A stretch of 64,000 bases of DNA from Xanthomonas prunicola (lineage in GTDB: Bacteria; Pseudomonadota; Gammaproteobacteria; Xanthomonadales; Xanthomonadaceae), in assembly GCF_002846205.1 (NCBI RefSeq), contig NZ_PHKV01000001.1:496001-560000 (forward strand). Direction: 5' to 3'. The translations under genes and the position numbers were made by a program. Positions 36,164-47,000 of this stretch are shown here, one piece after another; position 1 is the stretch's first letter, and every line of letters starts with the position of its first letter. The notes beneath the pieces were generated by a model, which was not told the origin of the DNA, searched no databases, and saw nothing but the letters and a program-made list of their open reading frames with translations.

Positions 36164-36765
36164 TGCGCGCGGCGCTTGCCTATACTGAGCGCATGCACCC
36201 TGCCGATCTTGCGCATCTTCCCGACGAGGAGCTCATGCTCCTCGTCGCCAATGGCTTTGTCGAACAACCGGCAACCGAGCTATTCAAGCGGCATAACCGC
36301 GCCTTGTTCAACTTCCTGGCTTGGTTGTGCGAAGGTAATCTGAGCGAGGCCGAAGACCTTGCGCAGAAAACCTGGGTCAAGCTGATGACCCGCTGCAGCG
36401 ACTATCGTCCCGGGCAAGCCGCGTTCACCAGCTTCCTGTACCAGATCGGCCGCAATGCCTGGCTCGACACCCGCCGCAGCGCGTATCACACCACCTCGGT
36501 GGCGCTGGACGATGCGCATCTGCAACTGCCCGATGATGATGTGAGCGCCGAACAACTGGCCATGCTCGGCCAGCAACAACATCGCGTGCGTGCCGCACTG
36601 ATGGCGCTGCCGGATGCGCAGCGCGAAGTGGTGGTGTTGCGCTTCTTCGCCGAGCTCGGTATCGAAGAGATCGCGCATGTGATCGGCGAAGGCTTCGAAA
36701 CGGTCAAGAGCCGGCTGCGCTACGCCTTCGCAAAGTTGCGCATGAGCCTGGAGGCCGCGCCGTGA
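36163..36765 (+). CDS. Sigma-70 family (ECF-like) RNA polymerase sigma factor
   Basis: 200 residues from 36163, or 190 from the ATG at 36193, where similarity seems to begin (MHPADLAHLPDEELMLLV); neither has a strong ribosome site, and the first overlaps the previous stop. Region 2: LFKRHNRALFNFLAWLCEGNLSEAEDLAQKTWVKLM. Region 4: LPDAQREVVVLRFFAELGIEEIAHVIGEGFETVKSRLRYAFAKLR, with the helix-turn-helix. The next gene starts at GTG inside its end (GTGA). The membrane protein after it is a plausible regulator. Target promoters are unknown. Confidence 0.85.
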   Translation: MRAALAYTERMHPADLAHLPDEELMLLVANGFVEQPATELFKRHNRALFNFLAWLCEGNLSEAEDLAQKTWVKLMTRCSDYRPGQAAFTSFLYQIGRNAWLDTRRSAYHTTSVALDDAHLQLPDDDVSAEQLAMLGQQQHRVRAALMALPDAQREVVVLRFFAELGIEEIAHVIGEGFETVKSRLRYAFAKLRMSLEAAP

Positions 36766-38489
36766 GCACGCCCTTCGATCGTTTTGTCGCCGGCCGCGAT
36801 GGCCTTGCCGCACTGCTGCGCGCGCTGCCGCGGCACACCCCGCCAACGTCGATGGACACCTGGTTTGCGCACGCCGCGCAGCACGCCGACGCCGAACGCA
36901 ACGCAGCGAACGCAATGCCCGACACGCTGCAGTTCGAAACACCGGCCACGATGGCCGGCATGTTCGCTGCCGCGGCCGCGCAAGCCGAACACGCCCAAGC
37001 GGCACGACGCGCGGCCGTGCAGGCACGTCTTGCGCGGGGCGACACTGCCGACCACACCCTGGGCGCGCCAGTGAGCGAGGCAGCACGCAGCTGGATTGCG
37101 CAACAGACGCGTAGCGGTGCCGATGAGATGCCGGTGGCCTCTGGTGCAGCGGACATGGCAGAGAGTTCTGACGTTGAATCGGCGCCTGGAGCTCTAGCTG
37201 CACCGCCGTCTGTTGGCACGTCTGCAGTGGCGCAGCTCTCGTCGCACACAGGTACTGATGGGTCTTCGAATCAGGATTCGAGTTCGAGTCCGGGTTCTGC
37301 TGCTTCAACTTCGCCATCGGCTTCAAAGCCGGCATCGGTATCGTCAACGCCATCCGCTGGACCCGCCACATCCACCAGCAACGCAGTGCCCGCCCGACGT
37401 GGTGCCCGACGTCGGCGCTGGATGCCACCCCTGGCGCTCGCTGCTTCGGTCACGCTGGTCGTTGGCGTCGGCCTGCAATGGCAGGCCGGTCGACCTGTGC
37501 CGGATGCACCCACACCGGCTGCCACTGTCCCTGCGACGGCCGAGTCAGAAACGATTTCCGCTCACCGCGCTGCGGAAGACGGAGCAGATCGCGCCTCAGA
37601 AGGCAGCTCGCATGGTCCCGTATTACCTGCACCGGCACCCGCCGACGAACCCGCTTCCGCAGCGCAGGTGGAGGGGCAGCCAGCATCGCCACTGCCGGAA
37701 CTAGCGCCAGTTGCCATGCCGGCCCCGGCCAGCGCGCCACTGCCTGCACGTGTGGTGCGGCCGCCTGCCTCCACGCCACCAGCAGAGATGATGCCTGCCC
37801 TGCCGGCAACGGTGTCGGAGCCGGCGCAAGACGATGCGCAACCACCGATGGCAGCGCCGCCCCCACCTGTACCCATCGCCGCGAGCAATGACGATGTGCA
37901 GGCAACTGGCGCGCTGGAAGCACGTACGGACAGCAACGCGCCCACCCCATTACCACCCAAGCGTGCACCAGCGCCGACGCCGGTGCTGTCACTAGAGCAG
38001 TCGGTGCGCCTCGAGCGCTCGGCAGCCAACCCGACTGCGACGAGCGAAATTCCGATATCACGTGCCGCGCCGCTTGCTGCGCCAGCGGGTGCACCTGTCC
38101 TGCGACGGGAGCGGCAGCTCAGCAAACCGCAGCCTGAAGCATCTCGTGCAAGCTCGTCGCCGCAAGCGGCTGGCAACACGGCGACACAACAGGCGCCGCC
38201 GCCGCGCGATGAAGACACGCGCGGCAAGATACACCGCACTGCCTCGTTGAAGCTCTCCACACCGCCACGCGAGTGGCTGATGGGCTACGCGGCGTCTGGG
38301 GTCACACAGCCACCGGACACAATCCGGATCATGGCTGCCACGCCGGATGCAGTGGTGGTGCAAACCTGGGTGGCGCGGTTGCGCGATCAACTCAAACAAC
38401 GCGGCTGGCCAACGCAGATCGAGCTTGCGCAAGACAGCAATCTAGCCGCCGATGAATTACGGCTCAAGCTCTCCGGCGCTGCGCCCTAA
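36762..38489 (+). CDS. Membrane-anchored Pro/Ala-rich protein, possible anti-sigma factor
   Basis: 575 residues, start GTG overlapping the sigma gene stop. The cytoplasmic part (1-220) begins FDRFVAGRDGLAALLRALPRHTPPTSMDTWF. It then has a Ser-rich patch (about 160-200), a basic stop signal (ARRGARRRRW) and one membrane segment (LALAASVTLVVGVGLQW, near 228-244). The outer part is long, Pro/Ala-rich and without Cys. A short folded end follows (REWLMGYAASGVTQPPDTIRIMAATPDAVVVQTWVARL). No known anti-sigma domain is visible, but order and topology fit that role. It ends 4 bases into the convergent acetyltransferase gene. I do not recognise the family. Confidence 0.65.
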   Translation: MSTPFDRFVAGRDGLAALLRALPRHTPPTSMDTWFAHAAQHADAERNAANAMPDTLQFETPATMAGMFAAAAAQAEHAQAARRAAVQARLARGDTADHTLGAPVSEAARSWIAQQTRSGADEMPVASGAADMAESSDVESAPGALAAPPSVGTSAVAQLSSHTGTDGSSNQDSSSSPGSAASTSPSASKPASVSSTPSAGPATSTSNAVPARRGARRRRWMPPLALAASVTLVVGVGLQWQAGRPVPDAPTPAATVPATAESETISAHRAAEDGADRASEGSSHGPVLPAPAPADEPASAAQVEGQPASPLPELAPVAMPAPASAPLPARVVRPPASTPPAEMMPALPATVSEPAQDDAQPPMAAPPPPVPIAASNDDVQATGALEARTDSNAPTPLPPKRAPAPTPVLSLEQSVRLERSAANPTATSEIPISRAAPLAAPAGAPVLRRERQLSKPQPEASRASSSPQAAGNTATQQAPPPRDEDTRGKIHRTASLKLSTPPREWLMGYAASGVTQPPDTIRIMAATPDAVVVQTWVARLRDQLKQRGWPTQIELAQDSNLAADELRLKLSGAAP

Positions 38490-39079
38490 GCCGGCCCACC
38501 ATCCACCGTGCCTTCGCCAGGGGGATCGTCCTCGCGCAACCGACTGGTCAGCACATGGTCGCGCCAGTGGCCGTTCAACTGCAGATAGCGCCGAGCATGG
38601 CCTTCGATCTGAAAGCCAAGCCGCTGCAGCACACGCGCACTGCGCAGATTTTCCGGCACGTATTGCGCCATCACCCGATGCAGGCCAAGCGGGCCGAAGG
38701 CGAATGCAATTCCTTGCGTGGCTGCCCAGTGGATCAAGCCACGCCCCTGCTGCGCTGCGTCCAGGCCGTAGCCCATGTGGCAGGCCTGGAATGCGCCGCG
38801 CTGGATCTGGGTGAACCCGGTGGTGCCGATCACCTGCTCGCCCTGCAGCAACACCAATTGCAATTCACGCTCGCCAGGCACTGCGCTGCGGTATGCGATA
38901 CACAGGCGGCGCCAACCGTCGGCGGTGTAGAACGCAGGCGGCCGCAGCGGCATGGCATCAGCCAGGTGTGCGCGATTACGCGTGTGGTAGTCGGCCATTG
39001 CAGCCGGGTCGACAATGGCTAGATCGCATAGCACCACGCCGTCGGCGTGCCGGACCGGCGCAAATACCGCAAGACTCAT
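38486..39079 (-). CDS. GNAT acetyltransferase, RimJ/RimL type
   Basis: 197 residues from the ATG at 39079. Motifs of the RimJ subgroup: LAIVDPAAMADYHTRNRAHLADAMP at the start, QVIGTTGFTQIQRGAFQACHMGYGLDAAQQGRGLIHWA with the acetyl-CoA pyrophosphate loop, HRVMAQYVPENLRSARVLQRLGFQIEGHARRYLQLNGHWRDHVL. RimJ modifies the N-terminus of ribosomal protein S5 in E. coli; here the target is unproven. It converges with the preceding gene, overlapping 4 bases at the stops. Confidence 0.85.
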   Translation of the reverse strand: MSLAVFAPVRHADGVVLCDLAIVDPAAMADYHTRNRAHLADAMPLRPPAFYTADGWRRLCIAYRSAVPGERELQLVLLQGEQVIGTTGFTQIQRGAFQACHMGYGLDAAQQGRGLIHWAATQGIAFAFGPLGLHRVMAQYVPENLRSARVLQRLGFQIEGHARRYLQLNGHWRDHVLTSRLREDDPPGEGTVDGGPA

Positions 39080-39282
39080 GGCCGCCGCGCTCTCAACATG
39101 CCCGCCTCGCACATGCGCATCGTCTCGCTGCAACGTGCATCGGCCTGATGCATAGAGATCACGCTCCGCAAGCCATCCCCGAAACGCAGTGCCTCATCCG
39201 GTGCGTGAGCTAGAGCACCCGCCTGCAACCAACCGCGTCATCACCGATCACGCAATGCAACGCGCATCTGCTGCACTGTGCG

Positions 39283-39310
39283 ACGGCGCTCGCCTGTCGG
39301 CGAGCGCCGT
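39283..39310. terminator. Perfect 12-base-pair hairpin, end of the Pil-Chp operon
   Basis: ACGGCGCTCGCC, loop TGTC, GGCGAGCGCCGT. It lies 18 bases after the stop codon of the last chemosensory gene on the minus strand. It lacks a T-run, as do the other strong hairpins in this window. Confidence 0.75.
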
Positions 39311-39327
39311 GGGTGCACCAACCGCGT

Positions 39328-39804
39328 TCAGGCAGCAGCGGCCGCGAACACCTGACTGACTTGCGCTTCGATGGCGTCCAGGTTCGGCAACAGGGCGCTT
39401 TGCTCGCCCAGCAGCACGCGCATGTGTACGCCATCGGGCAGCGCGTCTTCCGATGCGTCGGCCAGCAGGCCATCGCGCGGCACCGAAATCAGTTGCGGGA
39501 ACGAGGCGGTCAGCAGCGCGAAATACGGCAACGCCGGATTGCCGCCCAACGCCTTCAACACGATCACCTTGTTGTTGACCGCGGTGGGCTCTTCGCCCAT
39601 GCCGCTGAGGCGTGCGAACGACAGCAGCGGCACTTTCCAGCCGTACCAGTCGATACGGCCGACCACCCAACGCGGCATGTCGGGTAGCGGTTCGACCGCC
39701 ACACGCGACATCACCTCGGCCACCGTCGCGTTCGGCAGCAGCACGCGCTCGCTGCCGGCCTGGATCAGGACGCCGCGGATTTCGTCATTGTTGGCGTAGC
39801 TCAT
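39328..39804 (-). CDS. chpC: CheW-like protein, ChpC type
   Basis: 158 residues. Single CheW domain: RGVLIQAGSERVLLPNATVAEVMSRVAVEPLPDMPRWVVGRIDWYGWKVPLLSF, then YFALLTASFPQLISVPRDGL. It lies last in the Pil-Chp operon, 33 bases after the CheB-like gene. In Pseudomonas ChpC is the second CheW adaptor of this system and may link receptors to ChpA. The symbol is by position and domain, not by close sequence identity. Confidence 0.75.
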   Translation of the reverse strand: MSYANNDEIRGVLIQAGSERVLLPNATVAEVMSRVAVEPLPDMPRWVVGRIDWYGWKVPLLSFARLSGMGEEPTAVNNKVIVLKALGGNPALPYFALLTASFPQLISVPRDGLLADASEDALPDGVHMRVLLGEQSALLPNLDAIEAQVSQVFAAAAA

Positions 39805-39837
39805 CGCATGATTCCGATTCGAAAGGGAGCGCCCGGC

Positions 39838-41025
39838 CTATGCCGGCCAACGCTGTGCCAGCGCCTGCGCCAGCTGCGCGGGATCGCCGGTCAGAATGCC
39901 TTGCCGCGCCAGACGCGCTGCAGCGGCGGGGTCGTAACAGCCGTCGGTGGATTGCCCTGCCAACCAGGCACCCTGCTCGGCCAATGCCAGCGACGCTTCC
40001 ACCAGCGCCTCGTTGGCACCGCTGAGCATCAGCACCGCACTGTCGGCCGGCGGCAGTGCAGCGATCAGGCCAGCCGGGTCGGCCGGCGCCACGAGCGCCA
40101 GCGCGCCGGCGTGCTGTTGCACACCGACCTCGTCGGAGAGCACATACACCTTGCCCGGAGCGACCACCTGCCCTGCCTCACCCAATTCGACCGGTAGCGC
40201 AGACACGCGCCCCATCTGCCGCACCAGGTTGCCGTACTGGCCGCCATCCAGGGTCATGCGTACCAGCACGGCGCGCGGAAATTCCGGCGGCAATGCGGCC
40301 AGCAGACGGCGGATCGCATCCGGCCCACCGATGCCGGCCATCACCAGCACTGCGCCGGTGACGCTGCCGCTGTGCTCCAGATCCACCAGCGACAATCCGC
40401 CGGTCGACAGCGCAGACACATCCGCTTCGGCACGCGGGCGCACCACCACGGTCACTTCGTCCACCAGGCCCCAGGTGCTGGAGTCGCCCAGGGTCAGACC
40501 CGGCTTTTCCGCAGTCGCTGGCGCAGCGCCATGCGTGGATGCACGCGCAAACAAGGCATCGCTGGGCACGCTTTCGAACGCATGCGCGGCGGCTTCCAGG
40601 TGTTGATCCAACTGCAGGTCCGAATGCTGCCGCGAGGCAAGCGCCAAACCCGGCTCCGGCTGCAGCGACGGTTCGCTTTCGGTACCCGGCGGCAACACAT
40701 CGGCGTGGCCGTGCAGTTTTGCGGCCAGATGGCGCACCCAACGCTGCGCTTCCCAGCCTTCGCGCCGCACGGTCAGCTCGGCCTCGTCGAAGATCACCGT
40801 GACGCCAGGCATGTTGAAAGCCGGCTCCAGCGCTTCGAGCGCGTCTTCGATCGACGGTTCGAGTGACACCAGTATCGCCACCGGCTCTGCGTCGCGGAGC
40901 ATCTGCACATCGACCGCCGATGGCTCGTCTTCCAGCACCACCTGCGCACCGGCCAGGCCGAGTGCTTCGCGCAGGCGCTCACGCGCCTGACCGGGACGAC
41001 CCAGCAAAGCAACCGGAGTTCCCAT
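39838..41025 (-). CDS. Degenerate CheB-like protein of the Pil-Chp operon
   Basis: 395 residues from the ATG at 41025, 7 bases after the chpA stop. The first 110 residues resemble a receiver fold (VALLGRPGQARERLREALGLAGAQVVLEDEP) without the phospho-acceptor pattern. The C-terminal half follows the CheB methylesterase fold (VMAGIGGPDAIRRLLAALPPEFPRAVLVRM, LPVELGEAGQVVAPGKVYVL). At the nucleophile position GASTGG becomes MAGIGG, the catalytic His motif QHMP becomes RMTL, and the GMGxDG motif becomes SGANEA. It is therefore probably not an active methylesterase. It holds the place of ChpB in the Pseudomonas operon and may keep a structural or regulatory role. Confidence 0.75.
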   Translation of the reverse strand: MGTPVALLGRPGQARERLREALGLAGAQVVLEDEPSAVDVQMLRDAEPVAILVSLEPSIEDALEALEPAFNMPGVTVIFDEAELTVRREGWEAQRWVRHLAAKLHGHADVLPPGTESEPSLQPEPGLALASRQHSDLQLDQHLEAAAHAFESVPSDALFARASTHGAAPATAEKPGLTLGDSSTWGLVDEVTVVVRPRAEADVSALSTGGLSLVDLEHSGSVTGAVLVMAGIGGPDAIRRLLAALPPEFPRAVLVRMTLDGGQYGNLVRQMGRVSALPVELGEAGQVVAPGKVYVLSDEVGVQQHAGALALVAPADPAGLIAALPPADSAVLMLSGANEALVEASLALAEQGAWLAGQSTDGCYDPAAAARLARQGILTGDPAQLAQALAQRWPA

Positions 41026-41032
41026 TGCGCCA

Positions 41033-44000
41033 TTAGTCTCGGACACGGGCGATCCCCAGCAGGTCATACACGTTTCGCATCAGATCCAACTCTTGGTAAG
41101 GCTTGCCCAGGTAACGCTGCACGCCGATCTCGAAGGCACGCTGGCGATGCTTCTCGCCACTGCGCGAGGTGATCATCACGATCGGCACCGCCTTGAAGCG
41201 TGGGTCGGCACGCATCGCGGTCGCCAGTTCGTAGCCGTCCATGCGCGGCATTTCGATATCCAGCAGCATCAGGTCGGGCACGCGCTCTTCGAGCAGTTCC
41301 AGGGCCTCGACACCATCGCGTGCAGTGGAGACGTCAAGGTTGTGGCGTTCCAGCACGCGGCTAGTGACCTTACGCATGGTCAGCGAATCGTCGACCACCA
41401 TCACCAGCGGCACCTGACGCTGCGCTTCGGTCTGCGTTTCCAGCGTCGGACGCGCCGGCTGGCTGAGGTAACGACGCACCAGCGGAGCGACGTCCAGAAT
41501 CACCACCACGCGGCCATCGCCGGTAATGGTAGCGCCATAGATACCCGGCACCGAGGCGATCTGCAGGCCCACCGGCTTGACCACGATTTCGCGGTTGCCC
41601 AGCACCTGATCGATCGCCACTGCTGCGCGCAGGTCGCCCGCACGCACCAGCAACAACGGCACCTGTGCCTGGCCATCGGCACGCGCGGCGGGCTGGCCGA
41701 CCAGCGAACCGAGGTCGTGCAGCACGTACTCTTCGCCGGCGTAGTGATATCCACCCTCGCCCGACTCGTAACGGGTACGCGAGATGCGGCCGATACCGCT
41801 GACCGAACCCACCGGCACCGCGAACGTGGTGTCGCCGATGCGGACGAACACCGCCTGGGTGACCGCCAGCGTCTGCGGCAGACGCAGGGTGAAGGTGACG
41901 CCCTGGCCGCGCACCGAGTGGATGTCCACCGAGCCGCCGAGCTGACGCACTTCGTTGCGCACCACGTCCATGCCCACGCCACGGCCGGCCAACTGGCTGA
42001 CCTGCTCGGAGGTGCTGAAACCGGAGGCGAAGATCAGGCCATCCAATTCGGCATCGCTGAGCTCCTGGCCGGGCTCGATCAGGCCGCGCTGCTCGCCGCG
42101 ACGACGGATCGCCTCGCGGTCCAGCCCGGCGCCATCGTCGGCCACTTCCAGCACGATTTCCGAACCTTCGCGGCGCAGACGGATCGCGATGCTGCCTTCT
42201 TCCGGCTTGCCGGCGTCGCGTCGTTGCTCGGGTGTTTCCAGCCCGTGCGCCACCGAGTTACGCAGCATGTGTTCCAACGGCGCGACCATGCGATCGAGCA
42301 CATTGCGATCGAGTTCGCCCTGGGTGCCTTCCAGCAGCAGATGCACTTGCTTGCCGGTGTCGCTGGCGGCCTGACGCACCACACGACGCAGACGCGGCAC
42401 CAAGCCATCGAACGGCACCATGCGCGCGCGCATCAGGCCGTCCTGCAGTTCGGAGCTGACGCGCGACTGCTGTTGCAGCAAGCCGTCGTACTGCCGCGAC
42501 AGATCTTCCAGCACGCCCTGCAAACCGCCCAAGTCGGCCGCCGATTCGTTCAGCGCGCGGCTGAGCTGCTGCAGGGTGGAGAAGCGGTCCAGTTCCAGCG
42601 GATCGAAGGTGCGATCGCCCTGGTCCTGTTCGCGCTGATACCGCGCCACGATCTGCGCTTCGGTTTCCAGATCCAGACGTCGCAACTGGTCGCGCAGACG
42701 GGCGTTGGTGCGATCCAACTCGCCCATGGCACCGCGGAACGCGCCCAACTGCTGTTCCAGGCGCGAGCGGTAGATCGCCACTTCGCCGGCGTGGTTGACC
42801 AGACGGTCGAGCAAGTCGGCGCGCACGCGCACCTGCTCCTGCTGCACGCGCGGCAGGAAGTCTTCTTCGGTCTGGCCTTCCATCGGAATCGGTGCGGACA
42901 GCGGCGCCGGTTCCACCGACGCCTTGGCGATCGCGCGGACATCGGCGTCGCTGGGCGGGGCGGCATTGCGGCCGCGGGTACGGGTTTCGAAGGCTTCCAC
43001 CAGATCGGTCGGCATCGCCACGGCGCGATGCATGCCGGTGCGGGTCAACAACTGGTGCAGGCGGTCGAAGCCGCGCTCGAACAGACGCACGTCGTCGCGA
43101 TCGATGTCGGTACGGTTGGCCGCCACGGCTTCGAGCAGCGATTCGATCGCATGACCGAGGTCGCCGATGGCGTTGATGCCGGCCATGCGCGCACCGCCCT
43201 TGAGCGTGTGCAGATCGCGCTGCAGTCCGTTGAGGACATCGCGGTCTTCCGGCACTTCGCGCATGCGGGCGATCAGACCATCGCAATGGTCCAACAGGTC
43301 GCGGCCTTCTTCGACAAAGATGTCGACTAGCTCGCCATCGAGTTGATCGAAGTTGAGCGGGCCGGTATCGAATGCCGCACCGGCATCGTTGCTTGCCGTA
43401 TCGGCAGGCGCGGCCTCTTCCACCGGTGCGCTGAAGGCTGCAACGGTGGTGGTGTCTTCCGGCTCGACGGTACTGTGGTCGGCTGCGTCGTGCTCGCTGG
43501 CGGCTACGCGGTCGTCTGCGGAGTCGTCGGTGTGCTCGGTGGCTTGGGTGTGTTCTGCGTGCTCGGCCGCGGCAATCGCATCGACTGCTGCCTGCTCATC
43601 GGCGTGCGCAGCGTCATCGGACGTGACGGCCTGCACGTCGTGCAGTTCCGGGGCGGTGTCGGACTGCGGATCGCCCGCTTCTTCGACCTGATCGGCTGCA
43701 TGCGCCATTTCGAATGCCTGCACCGATTCGAAGGTGTGATCGGGCATGGCGTCGGCGTCGGCCTGCTCTGCTTCGGCATGTTCCGCTTCTGCATGCTCAG
43801 GATCGGAGTTGGGTGCCTGGGAATGCTCAGCCTCGGCACGCTCGTGTTCCGTCGCATGTTCGGCTTCGCCTGCATGCTCGTCGGCATGCGCGTCCGTCTG
43901 CAGTTGCGCGGTGGATGCGACGTGCTGGTCCGATGGCACCTGTTCGCCTGCATGCTGCTGCGCGTCCGAATCCAACTGCTGATCCGGCGACGCGTGCGCT

Positions 44001-47000
44001 TCCATGTCTGCGTGCTCGCCCAGCTGAGCGGCCTCTTCGGCGTGCTGCTGGTCGCCCGGATGCGACTGTCCCGCATGCATGCGTGCGGCGTCACTGTGCT
44101 GCGTCGCCTCGTCTGCTGGCTGTTCGCCGGAGTGTTCGTGCGCGCCCGCGTGTTCGTGGCCAACCTGATCGGCGACATGGCCCTCCTGATCGGTCGGCAC
44201 GCTGTCCAGCGCTGCGGTTTCCGGCGTCCAGTCGTCCGCGCCCGTTGTACTGGCGTCTTCAGCCAACGCAGTGTCTGCGTGCACCGACTCCAGTGCTTCG
44301 ATGCTCTCGACCGCGTCGTCGGTGCTTGCTGCAACCTGATCGTCGTGTGTCGGCGCGTGATGCGCATGCGTGTCCGTGGCCTGCTCGGCATCGGCCGCAG
44401 CCAGCGTTTGCGCATCGCCCAAGGCGGCTTCTGCGTCGGCCAGCTCGTCTACCGCAACGGTGTCGGCATGCGTGCTGGTCGCGTCGGCGTCGTGCTCGCT
44501 GGAAACGACATCAGCAGCTGCCTCAGCCGGCACCTGCGCAGCGTGCTCGCCCGGCGCGTGATCGTGCGATGTGGCCTGCGCATGTTGCAGCTCGGTCGCA
44601 TCCCAGGCGTCGGCTTCGACCAGCGGCTCGTCGGCAGGCGTGTCCTGCGCATCCTGCGGTGCGGTCCGGTCTGCGTGTTCGTGCTGCGCGGCATCGCCAT
44701 GCAGTACATCGGCAAGCTGCTCAGCGTCGGCAACCGGGGCCAGCGCGTCGTCGCTCGCTGCGTGCGCAGTTTCGGCAGACGCGTCGACGTGTTCATGCGA
44801 GGCAACGCCACTGGCATCGTCGACTGCGTGCGGTGCAGACGCGTCCAATGCGAGTGCCGGATCGTGCTCGGCTTCTGCCTCGGCCAACGCGTCCACTGCA
44901 ATCGGTGCGTCGTCCGACAGCGACTGTACGTCTTCGGTGTCTTGCGTCGGTGCGGGCGCGTCGGACGGCAGCGCGCTGGCATCGAGGTACTGCGACAGAT
45001 CCTGCGCACCGGTCAGTTCGACCGAGGCATCGCTGCCGTCTACCGTATCGCTTGGTGCATCGAGATCGTCCAGCTCGTCCAGGAACACCTGCGGCGGCCA
45101 CTGCGCTTCCGGCAAGGTGTCCACCAGCGCGCGCAGGCGCTCGGTCAACGGGGCGAACGACGGAATCAACGGCGCATCGTCGCGTAGCGCAGTCACCGTG
45201 GTGGCAATCGCGGCAGCGGTGGCGGCAATGGCATCCAGACCATCGGCCGACGGTGTGACCGAGGCGGCCAGCAACCGCTTGACGTAGCTTTCGGCCGGCG
45301 TGGTCACCAAGGTGATTTCCGGCACATCGGTCATCGCGAATGCGCCACTCATCGTGTGCACGGCGCGCAACAGTTCTTCGGTCGCCAACTGCGGCTCGGC
45401 CTGGCTGGCCTGCAGCCACCCGTTCACCGTATCCAGATGCGTGGCGACCTCCGCTTCGAGGATCTCGCGCAGCACGCTGTCCACCGAGGCCGGCGTTCCA
45501 CCGCTGGCGGCAACCACGCCTGCTGCTGCCGGAATCGCGACGGCGTCAGCCACCGGTGCCGCGGCTGCGGGCACGTAGTAGACCTCTTCGCCGGCGGCAA
45601 CGCGCTCGGCAATGGCCTGAATTTCCGGTAGATCGGCGTGGATGCGCCCCTGGTTGCGAAGCGCGGCGTTGAACTGCGGCAGCACGTCGTAGGCCAATTC
45701 GACCATCGCCATCACCGCAGGGCTGGCCGGTCGCGAATTATCGAGCACGCGGTTGAGCATGCTCTCGATCTTCCAGCTGAACTCGCCCAGCACGCTGGCA
45801 CCGACCAAGCGCCCACTGCCCTTGAGGGTGTGGAAGACGCGGCGGATCGGGCGCAGGTGTTCCGGGTTGTTGGGTGCGGCGCGCCACACCGGCAACAGCT
45901 GACCCAGGTTGACCAGTTCTTCGTCGAATTCTTCGAGGAAGACGTCACGGATATCGTCGTCGATATCGCTGTCGCCGAAGCCGCCGAAAATGCCGGCGTC
46001 GGCGTCGGCGTCGGCAGCGGTCGCGGCCTGAAGATTTTCGCTGGACACGGGTTCGGCCGGTGCCTGCGCGGTTTCAGGGTCGGCTGTGGCTGTCGGCGCG
46101 TGCGGGTGCTGCACATCGAACTGCGCGGCCGCTGCATCGAGCTGGGCCAGGAACGCGGTGGATGCGTCGTCCAGTTCGAACTCGCTGACCACCGCCTGTT
46201 GCACGCGCGGGGCGGCGGGCTCGGCTGTTGCTTCGGACGGAACCTCGTGCGGCTCTTGCGCGGGCTCGACGAATGGGTCGTCCAGTTCCTGCGGCGGAAG
46301 CGGCGGCGGCGAGAACGCATCTTCGATGCTGGTCTGCGCGCGCCGCGTTGCATTCTCGGCAATGAAATCCAACGTCGCGCCGGTCTGCTCGGCATCGCCA
46401 GGCAGCGCGATCTGCTCAATCTGCAGCGGCGCTTCCTCGGCAACCATCGGCTCGGCCGCGTGCTCCTGCTCCAGCGCGCTCAAATCCACGGTGTAGCTGA
46501 CCTGTGCGGGCTCGTTGCCATCCTGCTCGGCCGACACCGGGTCGAACGCAGAGGTGGCGACCGGCGCAACCTGCGCGGTGGTTTCCATCTGCCAGTCGCC
46601 GGGCGCTTGCGCGCCGTCGTCGGACAGATCCAGCGGCGCCACGGTGAACGGCACATGCGACTGGCCGGACACGGTTTCTTCAGCGGCCACCGGGTCGAAC
46701 GAGAACACCGTATCGGTCGCGGCAGCGCCAGTGTCGTGCACCACGCTGGCAGCGAACGGCGTTTCGACCACGGTGTCGTTGGCCCATTCCAGCGACGGCG
46801 CGGGCGCGGCATCGTTGGCGGCCTGCGGCGCGGTGGCATGCTGCAACGGCGGGGCGGCGACCGGCTGCAGTTCGACCACGCTGCCTGGTTGGTCGGCACC
46901 GATCGGCAAATCGGACGGCTCGCCCGACGGCAGCGGCCAATAACGCAGTGTTTCCAGGCTGTTACGGGTGATGTCCAGAATCTCTTCGCGGCCGGGACGG

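Noticed and set aside
43343-45187. A Cys/Arg/Val-rich open frame opposite the ChpA linker
   Set aside because: It is the mirror of the low-complexity linker codons and has no start signal. The ChpA frame is continuous across it.
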